In this document: in pieces, positions 31,674 to 41,019 of the stretch | Layout of the letters: each line of letters opens with the position of its first letter | How positions within the stretch are numbered: position 1 is the first letter of the stretch | Source: UTCFX2 sp963726375 | GTDB taxonomy: Bacteria > Chloroflexota > Anaerolineae > Anaerolineales > UBA4823 | Direction of reading: 5' to 3' | Length of the DNA: 64,000 nt | Assembly (NCBI GenBank): GCA_963726375.1 | Contig: CAVSCE010000009.1 | Location: forward strand, 811,287 to 875,286 | The notes under the pieces: generated by a model | What the model saw: the letters and a program-made list of their open reading frames with translations, nothing else | Told to the model about the DNA's origin: nothing | The model's database searches: none | Translations under genes and position numbers: made by a program

Positions 31674-32531
31674 TCAATCGGTAGAGCGTAGGCTGGCAAT
31701 CGTGTGAGAGACATCATATTCAAAACGTTTGATAAATCCATCAATATAACCCTGGATATCCATTGACGGATCCAGGATCAATGGCGTCAAATCCATCCCT
31801 GCACCCATGGCCTCAACTGCATCAACTGCGTGGGATTCCAGGTAGGTGGCATTTGCCCTTCGACGGCCCATCGTTGCAAGGTCGTAGCGCTTCCCACCGC
31901 TGATTTGCGAGTCAAAAACACCCAGGAGCGCCATTTGAATATTTTCATGCGCTGAAGTGTTGAAAATTACTTTTTCACGATCCAGCATCCATCCTAGATC
32001 TCGCCAGACCTCGCAACCATATAACTTTTTGGGTCGCAGCTTTTCAGGTAACCCGCGGATCGCTTCGATCGTTCGTAAAGCAACAGCGACATGTGTGGGA
32101 TGTTTATCCGCAAGGTTATGGGTGTAAATCACCTCCGGGTGTGCAGCCTTGATTAACAACTGCATGTCTTCGATGGGTTCTTTATTCTCCGGATTTTTCA
32201 CGGTCGAGCTGGGATAATCCAGCAGTACCTGTGCCGAATAGTCACCGATCATGGCTGCTTTCTTTTGCTCGACAACACGTATACGACGCATTTCTTCGTC
32301 CGAGAAATTCTTATATAGGTCATCTCGCGGGGAACCGGAACCATCGGTCACCACAATCCCACAAAACCACAGATCCTTCTGCTGGAAGCATTTAAGGATC
32401 CCGTCGATTGCCATGATCTCGATATCATCTTGATGAGCGGCAACTGCCATGTGCGTTGTCCGTCCCAGTCCATCATCAACTGACAGTCCGTCGGGTATAT
32501 AAATTTGTGCATTCTCGCGTTTGAATTTCAT
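31674..32531 (-). CDS. PIG-L family deacetylase
   Basis: An intact 285-residue cytoplasmic protein with the zinc motif AVAAHQDDIEIMAIDGIL (variant of the usual HPDD), GIVVTDGSGSPR, VLLDYPSST, and the third ligand region VIYTHNLADKHPTHVAVAL. The family removes N-acetyl groups from GlcNAc-type sugars and related compounds. No signal peptide is seen, so an imported or intracellular amino-sugar derivative would be the substrate. It lies between the ROK gene and UroD-like gene 1, all on one strand with short gaps, suggesting a three-gene operon diverging from the CUT1 transporter. Confidence 0.85.
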   Translation of the reverse strand: MKFKRENAQIYIPDGLSVDDGLGRTTHMAVAAHQDDIEIMAIDGILKCFQQKDLWFCGIVVTDGSGSPRDDLYKNFSDEEMRRIRVVEQKKAAMIGDYSAQVLLDYPSSTVKNPENKEPIEDMQLLIKAAHPEVIYTHNLADKHPTHVAVALRTIEAIRGLPEKLRPKKLYGCEVWRDLGWMLDREKVIFNTSAHENIQMALLGVFDSQISGGKRYDLATMGRRRANATYLESHAVDAVEAMGAGMDLTPLILDPSMDIQGYIDGFIKRFEYDVSHTIASLRSTD

Positions 32532-32572
32532 TTCTGTATGCCTTTTCTTGGAGGTCGATTTTTCTGCGTTTA

Positions 32573-33958
32573 TTACTTGATCTCAGGCAGACTTGCTGCG
32601 GCAATAGATTGCCCAAGCCTGCGGCTTAACTCATCCGGAAGTTCAAGATGGACGCGATTGGCAACTTCAGGGAATTCACCTTCCAAAACGCGGCGAGCCC
32701 CTTCAATGATCAATGGTCCACCACTTCCAGATGTGACTCTACCTAATACCTGGACATGGTTCAAATCATAAAAATCAGCATAATGAGCAACAGCATAACC
32801 AAGGAAAATACCAATACTTTCCCAAATCTGGTGCGCCCCTTCGTGTCCAGCTTCCAGCTTCTCCTGCACGAATAACAGCTTTTGGGCAAGCGATTTACCT
32901 TCGGGGATTGAAATCCCGGCACGCGGAGCGAGTCTGAACACGCACTGTTGGGACATATACACTGCCCCTACCCCTCGATCGCCAGACCATTCGTCGAGCG
33001 CCGCAGTGGGATTATAATCAATCGGCGCGAATGCCAGTTCGTTCAGCCAGGTGGTGATGTTCCCTTGTGGGGTCACATATCCGGCAGCCAGGCTGGATCC
33101 CATTGCCAATCCAAGCACCGCATTTTCATTAAGCGACATCGATCCAGCCAACGCTGATACCTCACCGTCATTGACAACCTCCAACGGTACATCAAGCGCC
33201 TCCTGGATCCGAATGAAAATTCGTCGGACGTCTTCGTACCGCTCAGCCGGAACTCCCCGAAAAAGCGAGGCAACCATCGGGCGATTGTTTATGATAACTC
33301 CTGCCGAGCTCCCACCCACAGCATCCAACTGCGGTAACTTTCCGGCTGCCAACAGTAGAAGATCCATGATCTTCTGATAATGGTATTCTGGGTTGGATTG
33401 ATCGCGGGGAAACCATTCCATCTCATGGGTGAATATTACCTGGCCATCGATCACGGCCGATACTTTAACATCCGAAGCACCAAGATCGAAACCGATCCGA
33501 CAGCCGTCAAGGTGCCTGCCGAGCGTCTGCTGGCTTTCCTTTCCCTCTGGCAATTGTTCTAATGGGAGAGGAATGATCTTAAATGGGCGCTGGTAAATGG
33601 TCTCGCCCATAAAATGGGAGTCAAAAGCGCGCAAACCTTCCGGCGAATAATTGGTTATGAGATCCTCCACAACCTCGCTTGGACCACCTGCATAGACCTT
33701 CCAAGCGCCCCTCTGCCAGAGTAGAAATTTCAAAATACGTTCAATGTAAAAGGCGTTCGATTCACTCAAAGGATGATTTGGTTTAAATACCTTCGTATCA
33801 AACCGAGAGCGTGTACCGTCTGCACGTTCCAGGACAAGCGCCAGGGGGTCACCGTCGCCACTCTCCTGCACGATTTGACGGAAAACTCTGTTGTACGAGG
33901 CGGCGGGAAGGAAATCCAGCTCGAGCGGTGGGATATATCTTGGTCTGACGGGGAGCAT
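32573..33958 (-). CDS. ROK-family sugar kinase-like protein with long N-terminal extension
   Basis: About 461 residues. The first 165 residues (from MLPVRPRYIPPLELDFLP) are not part of the ROK fold and I do not recognise them. The ROK part shows the phosphate motif RIGFDLGASDVKVSAVIDG, SSAGVIINNRPMVASLF, the catalytic Asp in LEVVNDGEVSALAGS and GLAMGSSLAAGYV. The usual ROK zinc cluster (CxCGxxGC) is not evident, so it may not be a classical glucokinase or NagC-type protein. There is no N-terminal helix-turn-helix. The start at 33958 was chosen over one at 34069 because the extra stretch would run through the divergent promoter region; AAAGAG precedes it. Confidence 0.8.
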   Translation of the reverse strand: MLPVRPRYIPPLELDFLPAASYNRVFRQIVQESGDGDPLALVLERADGTRSRFDTKVFKPNHPLSESNAFYIERILKFLLWQRGAWKVYAGGPSEVVEDLITNYSPEGLRAFDSHFMGETIYQRPFKIIPLPLEQLPEGKESQQTLGRHLDGCRIGFDLGASDVKVSAVIDGQVIFTHEMEWFPRDQSNPEYHYQKIMDLLLLAAGKLPQLDAVGGSSAGVIINNRPMVASLFRGVPAERYEDVRRIFIRIQEALDVPLEVVNDGEVSALAGSMSLNENAVLGLAMGSSLAAGYVTPQGNITTWLNELAFAPIDYNPTAALDEWSGDRGVGAVYMSQQCVFRLAPRAGISIPEGKSLAQKLLFVQEKLEAGHEGAHQIWESIGIFLGYAVAHYADFYDLNHVQVLGRVTSGSGGPLIIEGARRVLEGEFPEVANRVHLELPDELSRRLGQSIAAASLPEIK

Positions 33959-34154
33959 ATTCTCTTTCAATTGATTTCTCCAAATCAAATAAAACGATGG
34001 ATTTACAATGTTGAAAATTGAATTTATAATGGTCTGAGTGATTCGCCTGATGCGCGATGATGAATACAATAAAGCGCCTGCAGACAGGTGTTACCATCTG
34101 AGAGCGGTTCGATTATACATCGAAACGCTTGTTTGTCTGCTTGAATGGGGTGCC

Positions 34155-34174
34155 AAGGAGGTGATAGATATAAT
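34155..34174 (+). promoter_or_regulatory. GGAGGTGA motif and -10 box upstream of the CUT1 binding-protein gene
   Basis: The divergent region 33959-34248 holds AAGGAGGTGAT (34155-34165) directly before TATAAT (34169-34174), 84-94 bases ahead of the gene start. No good -35 hexamer is at the right distance. The gene has its own ribosome site (AGGAG), so this motif is not its Shine-Dalgarno sequence. Confidence 0.35.
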
Positions 34175-34248
34175 TTAAGTGGATCATTCATTTTAAATAA
34201 CTACTTTCATGTTTTCAGTCTATTCACTACTATTCTTAGGAGAAGAAA

Positions 34249-35664
34249 ATGCGTAAATTGATGTTGATTCTAAGCCTGATGCTAACCTTCAGTATGATTT
34301 TAGCAGCCTGTGCTCCTGCAGCCACGCCAGCTCCAGTGGCAACTGAAGCGCCTGCTGAAGCGCCAGCAGCAACCGAAGCCCCAGCCGAACCGCCAGCAGA
34401 AGCGCCTGCAGCAACGGAAGCACCTGTAGAAGCGCCTGCAGCGACCGAAGCCCCGGCTGAACCGCCCGCAGCAGAGGAAGTCACGCTTACCATAGAAAGC
34501 TGGCGCAACGATGACCTCGTGATCTGGCAAGACACAATCCTGCCTGCATTCATGGCGAAATACCCGAACATAAAAGTTGAATTCACCCCATCTCCACCCG
34601 CTGAATATAACGGCGTACTTAATACCAAGCTTGAGGGCGGAACCGCAGGGGATCTGATAACCTGTCGGCCTTTTGACGCCTCGCTTGCTCTCTTCGACAG
34701 CGGTTACCTGGCACCTCTGAATGATCTCGCAGGCATGGCGAACTTTAGCGATGTTGCAAAGAGTGCCTGGATTACCGATGACGGCGCAAATGTATTCTGC
34801 GTTCCGATGGCATCTGTCATTCACGGTTTCTTCTACAACAAGGACGCCTTTACAGCTGCAGGGATAACCGAAGAACCTGTCACTGTCGCAGATTTCCACG
34901 CTGCTTTAGACGCGATAAAAGCTCAGGGTGACTACAAACCCATTGCCATGGGGACCTCTGATTTGTGGGAAGCGGCCACAATGGGATTTCAAAATATTGG
35001 ACCCGTCTACTGGAAAGGCGAAGAAGGCCGGAAAGCACTCCTTGATGGCACCGGTAAATATACAGATCAGCCCTACATTGACACATGGGCTGAGCTTGCC
35101 AGTTGGGCGCCCTACTTGCCCGAGGGTTTCGAAGCTGTCAAGTACCCCAATTCCCAGGTTCTTTTCACTTCCGGTCAGGCTGCGATTTATCCGACCGGCT
35201 CGTGGGAAATTTCTGTATTCGAGCCAGAAGCAACCTTTGAGTTGGGCATCTTCCCGCCTCCGGTTGTCAACGCCGGCGACACCTGCTACATCAGTGACCA
35301 CACTGACATCGCACTTGGAATGAATGCAGCAACAGCTCATCCCGAAGAAGCAAAGATATTCCTCGAGTGGGTTGCAAGTGCAGAGTTTGCTGAATTGTAC
35401 AGTAATGCGCTGCCCGGCTTCTTCTCGCTTTCAAACGAAGCCATCACCCTACAAAACCCACTGGCTCAGGAATTTATGAGTTGGCGCGCCGACTGCGAAG
35501 AGACCATACGAAACTCGTACCAGATCCTCTCCCGCGGAGAGCCGAACCTTGAGAACGAGCTGTGGCGAGTTAGCGCGGCCGTAATCAATGGGACAATGAC
35601 GCCCGAACAGGCAGGTCAGGAAATCCAGGCAGGACTGGATTCCTGGTATAAACCAGGACAGTAA
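34249..35664 (+). CDS. ABC transporter sugar-binding lipoprotein (CUT1 type)
   Basis: An intact 471-residue extracytoplasmic solute-binding protein. The signal peptide MRKLMLILSLMLTFSMILA ends in the lipobox LAAC, so Cys21 would be lipidated. A linker of Ala/Pro/Glu/Thr repeats (about residues 22-75) precedes the binding domain, which opens EVTLTIESWRNDDLVIWQD. Internal features typical of the MalE/UgpB type are FPKYPNIKVEF-like (FMAKYPNIKVEFTP), GFFYNKDAFTAAGI and FTSGQAAIYPTGSWE. It is followed by two membrane permeases. The sugar is unknown. AGGAG lies six bases upstream of the ATG. No ATP-binding subunit is encoded nearby, so a shared MsiK/UgpC-like ATPase is expected elsewhere. Confidence 0.93.
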   Translation: MRKLMLILSLMLTFSMILAACAPAATPAPVATEAPAEAPAATEAPAEPPAEAPAATEAPVEAPAATEAPAEPPAAEEVTLTIESWRNDDLVIWQDTILPAFMAKYPNIKVEFTPSPPAEYNGVLNTKLEGGTAGDLITCRPFDASLALFDSGYLAPLNDLAGMANFSDVAKSAWITDDGANVFCVPMASVIHGFFYNKDAFTAAGITEEPVTVADFHAALDAIKAQGDYKPIAMGTSDLWEAATMGFQNIGPVYWKGEEGRKALLDGTGKYTDQPYIDTWAELASWAPYLPEGFEAVKYPNSQVLFTSGQAAIYPTGSWEISVFEPEATFELGIFPPPVVNAGDTCYISDHTDIALGMNAATAHPEEAKIFLEWVASAEFAELYSNALPGFFSLSNEAITLQNPLAQEFMSWRADCEETIRNSYQILSRGEPNLENELWRVSAAVINGTMTPEQAGQEIQAGLDSWYKPGQ

Positions 35665-35687
35665 AATCTGTACCGAGTAAGGCTATA

Positions 35688-35720
35688 TAGTCTGACGGCA
35701 GAGTTGATGCCGTCAGACTA
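35688..35720 (+). terminator. 13-bp hairpin between binding-protein and permease genes
   Basis: TAGTCTGACGGCA (35688-35700) and TGCCGTCAGACTA (35708-35720) pair perfectly with a 7-base loop, followed by TTCTCAATTT. The weak U tract suggests partial termination or 3'-end protection that raises binding-protein mRNA above permease mRNA. Confidence 0.6.
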
Positions 35721-35749
35721 TTCTCAATTTATGAATGGAGAGCGGCCCG

Positions 35750-36676
35750 ATGCAGCAAACACGCGTTCGCAGACCTTTCCCCACCCATTTAATCGTTTTT
35801 CTCGCCCCCGCGGTAATAATTTATTCGATTTTCATGGTTTTCCCCCTGTTGAACTCACTTCGGCTCAGTTTTTATTCGATTGATGTACAAAAACAGGAAA
35901 TATATGTAGGGCTCCAAAATTACGTCAAGCTCTTCACTGACCCAAATTTCGAGCCATTCTTCTGGAACGCTTTTAAGAACAACATCATCTTCTTTGCGGT
36001 CCACATGGTGGCGCAGAACCCAATCGGCCTGCTCTTAGCTGTGCTGCTGGCAACCGGTGGCCGTGGAAGAAAGATTTACCGCACTGTCCTGTTCATGCCG
36101 ACCGTGTTATCTGTGGTGATCATAGGCTTTATCTGGCAGCTAATCCTTAATCCTTTATGGGGAGTTACAGAGACATTACTTGAGCTCGTAGGATTGGAGG
36201 AATTATTTAAACCTTGGTTGGGATTACCCAGCACTGCGCTGGTAACTGTATCATTAATATCCGTCTGGCAGTTTGTTGGCATCCCGATGATCTTATTTTA
36301 TACAGCCCTCATCGGCATCCCTGAGGAATTGCTCGAAGCAGCTCGGGTGGACGGCGCGAACGCCTGGCAGGCTTTCTGGAGGATCGTCTTCCCATTGATC
36401 CTGCCAACTCTGGGGATCGTAACTATTCTCACATTTGTTGGCAACTTCAATGCATTTGATTTGATTTATACAATGAAAGGCGCTAATGCAGGGCCAGCTT
36501 TTTCCACAGACATCATGGGGACACTGTTTTTCCGTACCTTTTTCGGACAGCAATTACAGTTGGGCAATGTGACGATGGGGGCAACTATTGCAGCTATGAT
36601 GTTCCTGATCATCCTGACCGGTGTACTACTTTATATGTTCTTGTGGCAACGGCGTGTTCAAACCTACGAACTGTGA
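35750..36676 (+). CDS. ABC sugar transporter permease 1 (CUT1, MalF-like)
   Basis: About 308 residues with six predicted membrane spans, the first being HLIVFLAPAVIIYSIFMVF. The EAA loop that docks with the ATPase reads EAARVDGANAWQAFWRIVFP. The start at 35750 (MQQTRVRRPF) is nine bases after GGAG; an ATG at 35735 has no such site. It pairs with the next gene to form the membrane channel for the sugar bound by the preceding lipoprotein. Confidence 0.93.
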   Translation: MQQTRVRRPFPTHLIVFLAPAVIIYSIFMVFPLLNSLRLSFYSIDVQKQEIYVGLQNYVKLFTDPNFEPFFWNAFKNNIIFFAVHMVAQNPIGLLLAVLLATGGRGRKIYRTVLFMPTVLSVVIIGFIWQLILNPLWGVTETLLELVGLEELFKPWLGLPSTALVTVSLISVWQFVGIPMILFYTALIGIPEELLEAARVDGANAWQAFWRIVFPLILPTLGIVTILTFVGNFNAFDLIYTMKGANAGPAFSTDIMGTLFFRTFFGQQLQLGNVTMGATIAAMMFLIILTGVLLYMFLWQRRVQTYEL

Positions 36677-36685
36677 GGCAACGCG

Positions 36686-37570
36686 ATGACCAATCAAATA
36701 CCTGATCTCCCCAAAAAAGGCGGACAACCCTCACGCATTTATATGTTGCGACAATCCTTCAGCCATCTCAGCCCCCATCTTGTGATGGTTTTTTTCAGCA
36801 TCCTGGCGTTGTTTCCAATTGTCCTGATTGTGATCAATTCGTTTAAGAAAAAGCCTGCCATCTTCGGCAGCCCATTCAGCCTACCGAACTCAGAAACATT
36901 CAGCCTGATCGGATACGTGACGGTCTTCAAACGGGCAGATTTCCTAACCAATTTCCAGAACAGCGTCATTGTGACTGTATTTGCATTGCTGTTAACCTTA
37001 TTAATCGGTGCGATGGCATCCTTCGCTCTATCCGAGTATTCATTCAAGGGCAATTTGTTTTTGGCTCTTTATCTTTCTCTCGGAATCATGATCCCCATTC
37101 GTCTCGGAACTGTGGGCATATTGCGGTTGATGGTATCTCTCAAATTGGTTAATACATTGGTTGCATTGATATTGGTTTATATTGCTCAAGCCTTGCCATT
37201 GACTATATTCATACTTACCCAATTTATGCGGCAGGTACCGCGAGAAATGAAAGAAGCAGCCCGGCTCGATGGCGCTTCAGAATATCAGGTCTTCGGTATG
37301 GTCATCCCTCTGGTTCGTCCTGCAATCGGTGCAATTGGCATCTTCACAATGATTCCTGTATGGAATGACCTATGGTTTCCTTTGATCCTTGCCCCGAGCT
37401 CAAAAACAGCGACAATCACCCTGGGCGTACAGCAATTCCTCGGCCAGTTTGTTAGCGATTGGAACGCCGTGCTTTCCTCTCTGACATTGGCGATGATCCC
37501 AATCATGATCTTTTACCTGATCTTCTCACAGCAAATGATCCGGAGCATCACTGCCGGGGCGGTTAAATAA
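36686..37570 (+). CDS. ABC sugar transporter permease 2 (CUT1, MalG-like)
   Basis: An intact 294-residue protein with six membrane spans, starting nine bases after permease 1. The EAA motif is EAARLDGASEYQVFGMVIPL. The C-terminal pattern IPVWNDLWFPLIL...GVQQFLGQF is characteristic of the second CUT1 permease. It completes the channel. The Gfo/Idh/MocA gene begins 14 bases later, so transporter and enzymes are one operon. Confidence 0.94.
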   Translation: MTNQIPDLPKKGGQPSRIYMLRQSFSHLSPHLVMVFFSILALFPIVLIVINSFKKKPAIFGSPFSLPNSETFSLIGYVTVFKRADFLTNFQNSVIVTVFALLLTLLIGAMASFALSEYSFKGNLFLALYLSLGIMIPIRLGTVGILRLMVSLKLVNTLVALILVYIAQALPLTIFILTQFMRQVPREMKEAARLDGASEYQVFGMVIPLVRPAIGAIGIFTMIPVWNDLWFPLILAPSSKTATITLGVQQFLGQFVSDWNAVLSSLTLAMIPIMIFYLIFSQQMIRSITAGAVK

Positions 37571-37584
37571 TAAGGAGATGATCG

Positions 37585-38592
37585 ATGAGGATTGGAATCG
37601 TCGGAGCCGGTTTTATGGGAAGCATGCACGCTGCAGGCTGGGCGGAAACCCCAGCTCAGATGGTTGGGATCGCTGCAGAGACATGCTCTGAGTGCGAACC
37701 TCTAGCCGGCATATACAACCTGGAAATCTTCCCGGATCTGGAAGCTTTGTTGCCGCATGTTGATGTCGTCGACGTGTGCACCCCAACCCATCTGCATGCA
37801 GCGATGATCATCCAAGCTGCAGAAGCCGGGAAGCACGTGATCTGTGAAAAACCGCTATGCCGGACAGTTGAGGAAAGCCGGACGGCAATTCACGCTTGCA
37901 GACGAGCTGGAGTGATGCTCCTGGTTGCGCATGTCGTCCGCTTCTTCCCGGAATACGCACTGGCAAAAGCTGCCGTTGTTGACGGTCAGATTGGTAAACC
38001 AGGCGTTCTTCGCCTGAGCAGAGGCAGTTTTCGTCCTAAGAAAGAAGTTGGCAACTGGTTCCTTGATGAGGCAAAATCCGGCGGCATCTTGATGGATTTG
38101 ATGATCCATGATTATGATTATGCTCGCTGGATTGCGGGCGATGTAGAAAGCGTCTATGCAAAGAGAATTTCCGCCCATAATCAAGCCGCAGGCGTGGATT
38201 ATGGCCTGGTCATCCTGAGACATAAAAGCGGAGGACTGAGTCATATCTCCGGCGCATGGGCTTACCCGCCGCCAACTTTCCGAACACATATCGAGCTGGC
38301 CGGAGACGGCGGATTGATCGAGTTTGACTCTGATGACACAGCTCCGATCCGCAGTCTCATTGCCAGACCGAAAGGTGAAGCGCCAGACGTTGGACTACCC
38401 TCAAGTCCCACCCAAGAAAGCCCCTATACCACCCAAATTAAAGAATTCTATCTAGCCCTCGCGGAAGGAAGCCAGGTGCGCGTCACCCCTGAGGATGGTC
38501 TGGCAGCCGTTCAAATTGCCGAGGCAGCCATTCACTCAGCCCAATCCGGTCTGGCGATACAGCTCGAGCCGCTTGAGGAGTTAGGATTATGA
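37585..38592 (+). CDS. Gfo/Idh/MocA-family oxidoreductase 1
   Basis: An intact 335-residue NAD(P)-dependent sugar or sugar-acid oxidoreductase. The Rossmann motif is RIGIVGAGFMGSMHAAGW. The EKPLCRTVEESR segment carries the conserved catalytic-region Lys, and the C-terminal domain contains GGILMDLMIHDYDYARWI with the family His. The start follows GGAG eight bases upstream. Its stop overlaps the next gene's ATG (ATGA), implying translational coupling with a second member of the family. A 3-keto-sugar or inositol-type oxidation is possible, but the substrate is unknown. Confidence 0.92.
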   Translation: MRIGIVGAGFMGSMHAAGWAETPAQMVGIAAETCSECEPLAGIYNLEIFPDLEALLPHVDVVDVCTPTHLHAAMIIQAAEAGKHVICEKPLCRTVEESRTAIHACRRAGVMLLVAHVVRFFPEYALAKAAVVDGQIGKPGVLRLSRGSFRPKKEVGNWFLDEAKSGGILMDLMIHDYDYARWIAGDVESVYAKRISAHNQAAGVDYGLVILRHKSGGLSHISGAWAYPPPTFRTHIELAGDGGLIEFDSDDTAPIRSLIARPKGEAPDVGLPSSPTQESPYTTQIKEFYLALAEGSQVRVTPEDGLAAVQIAEAAIHSAQSGLAIQLEPLEELGL

Positions 38593-39584
38593 AAATTGGA
38601 ATCTTGAGTTTCGCCCACCACCACGCCGAAGCCTATATTCAAAATCTGCATGCGATTCCGAATGTAGAATTAGTTGGAGTAGCAGACGAAGATCATGCTC
38701 GCGGCCAGCAATTTGCCGATCAGATATGGGACTCGCTTCTTCAGATCTTATGAGACGCTGCTGGAATCAGGTCCAGACGGAGTTATTATCTGTACAGAAA
38801 ATTCACGCCATCGTACGCTGGTTGAGATGGCAGCCGCCTCTGGCGTGAATGTCCTTTGTGAAAAACCAATCGCGACGACTTTAGCTGATGCGCGTGCTGA
38901 AGTTAAAGCCTGCGAGCAGGCTGGTGTGCTATTCATGACCGCATTTCCGATGCGCTTCAGCCCCCCGCTTCGAGAAGTAAAGAAACTGCTCGATGCAGGC
39001 GAATTGGGGAAGGTACTACTGCTTCAATGCAACCAACCAGGGTGAACTCCCAACCAAGCATCGCGACGTGGTTTATCGAACCTGAGCTATCAGGCGGTGG
39101 GGCGATTATGGATCATACGGTTCACCTGCTGGATATCATGCGCTGGTACCTGAAGGACGAAGTCAGAGATATCTATGCGCAATCGAACCGGATTTTCCAT
39201 GCGGGTGATGTCCAGGTCGAAACCGGAGCACTGGAAATGCTCACCTTTCGCAGCGGTGTCTTTGCGTCGATTGACGCAAGCTGGTCCCGCCCACCCTATT
39301 GGCCTACCTGGGGAGGCCTGACCTTCGAGATGATTACCGAACACGGGTCGGTAATTGTGGATGGCTTCAAGCAAAACCTGATCGTTTACAGCAATCGTTT
39401 GGAGCGACCGACCTGGCAATTCTGGGGTAGCGACATGAACCAGGCGATGATCGAAGAATTTGTTGCTGCCATTCGCGACCAGCGCCAACCTAGCGTGACA
39501 GGCTGGGATGGATATCGGGCAGTTGAAGCCACAATCGCAGCTTATCAATCGGCGCAGTCCGGTCAACCAGTTCGGATTAATTAG
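38589..39584 (+). CDS. Gfo/Idh/MocA-family oxidoreductase 2, about three frameshifts
   Basis: About 331 residues when joined. The N-terminus MKIGILSFAHHHAEAYIQNL has no classical GxGxxG, a feature of some members of this family that begin SFAHxHA. Later motifs include VDGVIICTENSRHRTLVEMA-like (GVIICTENSRHRTLVEMA), VLCEKPIATTLADA, ATNQGELPTKHR, GGGAIMDHTVHLLDIMRWYL and ITEHGSVIVDGF. Breaks lie near 38725, 39025 and 39065. It starts within the stop codon of oxidoreductase 1, so the two probably act in one pathway. The pair could do successive or coupled oxidation and reduction of the imported sugar. Confidence 0.85.
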
Positions 39585-39619
39585 ACTTTAGTTCGCTAGG
39601 CGAAATCGTTCGAACAGCT

Positions 39620-39690
39620 ATGTCAAGATCCTTAAGTCTTGACATGGGGATGGCTGTATGCTAAACTACGTTACCGGTAACGGGAACGAT
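39620..39690 (+). promoter_or_regulatory. Promoter and LacI-type operator of UroD-like gene 2
   Basis: TTGACA (39639-39644), 17 bases, TAAACT (39662-39667). Directly after the -10 box comes CGTTACCGGTAACG (39669-39682), a perfect 14-bp palindrome, followed by GGAACGAT. A second inverted repeat, ATGTCAAGA (39620-39628)/TCTTGACAT (39637-39645), overlaps the -35 box. The palindrome with its flank matches 17 of 20 bases of a site at 50611. Confidence 0.8.
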
Positions 39691-39734
39691 AACATCTTCC
39701 TACTTCTCGCTCATATGATAACCTGGAGAGACAT

Positions 39735-40826
39735 GTGAAACCTCGTCAGCGTGTTGAAATGGCGCTCCACCACGAGTTGCCAGATCGCTCACCCTTTCAG
39801 GTTAGTTTCACTCCAGAGTTTGCTGAACGGCTGCGTGCAGAGCTGGCGCTTGAAAAAAAAGGTGACCACAACCCACACGGCGGCGGTAACACATATCAGC
39901 TCGAAAGAGCAATTGGCGAGGATATGCTGCTGACATCTGTAGGCTGGGCAAACTCCTATTATCAGAATAAAACGGACTATTTCGACGAGTGGGGAGTCGG
40001 CTGGAGAGTGCAACCTTATCAGACCCCCTTCGGTGAAGGCCATTATACCGAGATCCACTCCCATCCATTGTCCGATACAAAAGCGATCATCAATTACAAA
40101 CCACCAGATCCCGATCGACCCGAATTATATAAAGACGCCGAATGGACTATCCAGCAATTTCATGACGAATACTGGATTGTTGGTGTGACTGTTACGACGA
40201 TCTTCGAGACCGCCTGGGCGTTGCGCGGACTCGAGCAAATCCTCTTTGACATGGCTACAGATACCGACCTTGCCGAGTACTTACTCGACATCCCCTTCCA
40301 CTATCATCTGACAGCTGCAAAGAAGCTAGTCGGTCTTGGTGTGGATATGATCTGGATGGGTGATGATGTCGGGGCGCAGAACCGAATGCTGATCTCCCCA
40401 AAGATGTGGCGGAGATTCTTCAAGCCACGCATGGCAGCCTTTATTCACGAACTCAAGACGATCAATCCCAAGTTAAAAGTGGCTTATCACACGGACGGCA
40501 ACGTTGAACCGATCATCCCTGAGCTGATCGAGATCGGCATCGATGTGCTGAACCCGGTCCAGCCCGCCAGCATGGATCCGGCCAAAATTAAAGTCCAATA
40601 CGGCGACCGATTTTGTTTTTGGGGGACAATCGACGAGCAGCACACTCTCCCATTTGGCTCTCCTCAGGATGTCAAAACTGAAGTGATCGACAGGATCCGT
40701 ACCGTTGGTAAAAGCGGCGGATTAATTCTTGCCCCAACCCATCATGTCCAGCTGGACACTCCCATGGAAAATTTTCGAGCGATGGTCGACACCATCATCA
40801 ACACGCCTTGCCGGGCGATCAACTAA
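39735..40826 (+). CDS. Uroporphyrinogen decarboxylase-like protein 2
   Basis: An intact 363-residue UroD/MtaA-fold protein. It starts MKPRQRVEMALHHELPDRSP, and the barrel includes DMIWMGDDVGAQNRMLISP, KVAYHTDGNVEPIIPELIEI, GIDVLNPVQPASMDP and FWGTIDEQHTLPFG. At the place where methylcobamide:CoM methyltransferases have an HxC zinc ligand set, this protein has His-Thr-Asp-Gly, so zinc binding by that pattern is doubtful. It is 48% or so alike by eye to UroD-like 3 in the barrel motifs, but no alignment was run. Its promoter carries a strong LacI-type operator. A weakly spaced gap then leads to the CUT2 transporter. Function unknown. Confidence 0.85.
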   Translation: MKPRQRVEMALHHELPDRSPFQVSFTPEFAERLRAELALEKKGDHNPHGGGNTYQLERAIGEDMLLTSVGWANSYYQNKTDYFDEWGVGWRVQPYQTPFGEGHYTEIHSHPLSDTKAIINYKPPDPDRPELYKDAEWTIQQFHDEYWIVGVTVTTIFETAWALRGLEQILFDMATDTDLAEYLLDIPFHYHLTAAKKLVGLGVDMIWMGDDVGAQNRMLISPKMWRRFFKPRMAAFIHELKTINPKLKVAYHTDGNVEPIIPELIEIGIDVLNPVQPASMDPAKIKVQYGDRFCFWGTIDEQHTLPFGSPQDVKTEVIDRIRTVGKSGGLILAPTHHVQLDTPMENFRAMVDTIINTPCRAIN

Positions 40827-40926
40827 GACGAGAGCACATGCAGGAAATACCTGCAGAATTGGCAGACCCAAAATCCTGGAAATTGGACTGGTTTGAATTC
40901 GAGGCGAACAATAGAATTGGAATTTC

Positions 40927-40952
40927 GGAGGTGAAAACAGAACAAGTATAAT
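40927..40952 (+). promoter_or_regulatory. GGAGGTGA motif and -10 box upstream of the CUT2 binding-protein gene
   Basis: GGAGGTGA (40927-40934) precedes TATAAT (40947-40952), about 93 bases ahead of the gene start, as at 34155. No strong -35 hexamer is seen. The gene itself uses a separate AGGAG site. Confidence 0.4.
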
Positions 40953-41019
40953 ATTAAAACAAGACAGATATTATTAAGGACCAATCCATTTTTCAACAAC
41001 AGAATGAGGAGAATAGAAA

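Noticed and set aside
34236..34628. Ala/Gly/Ser-rich minus-strand open frame opposite the CUT1 binding protein
   Set aside because: It is the antisense of the Ala/Pro/Thr/Glu linker repeats; the plus-strand gene is certain.
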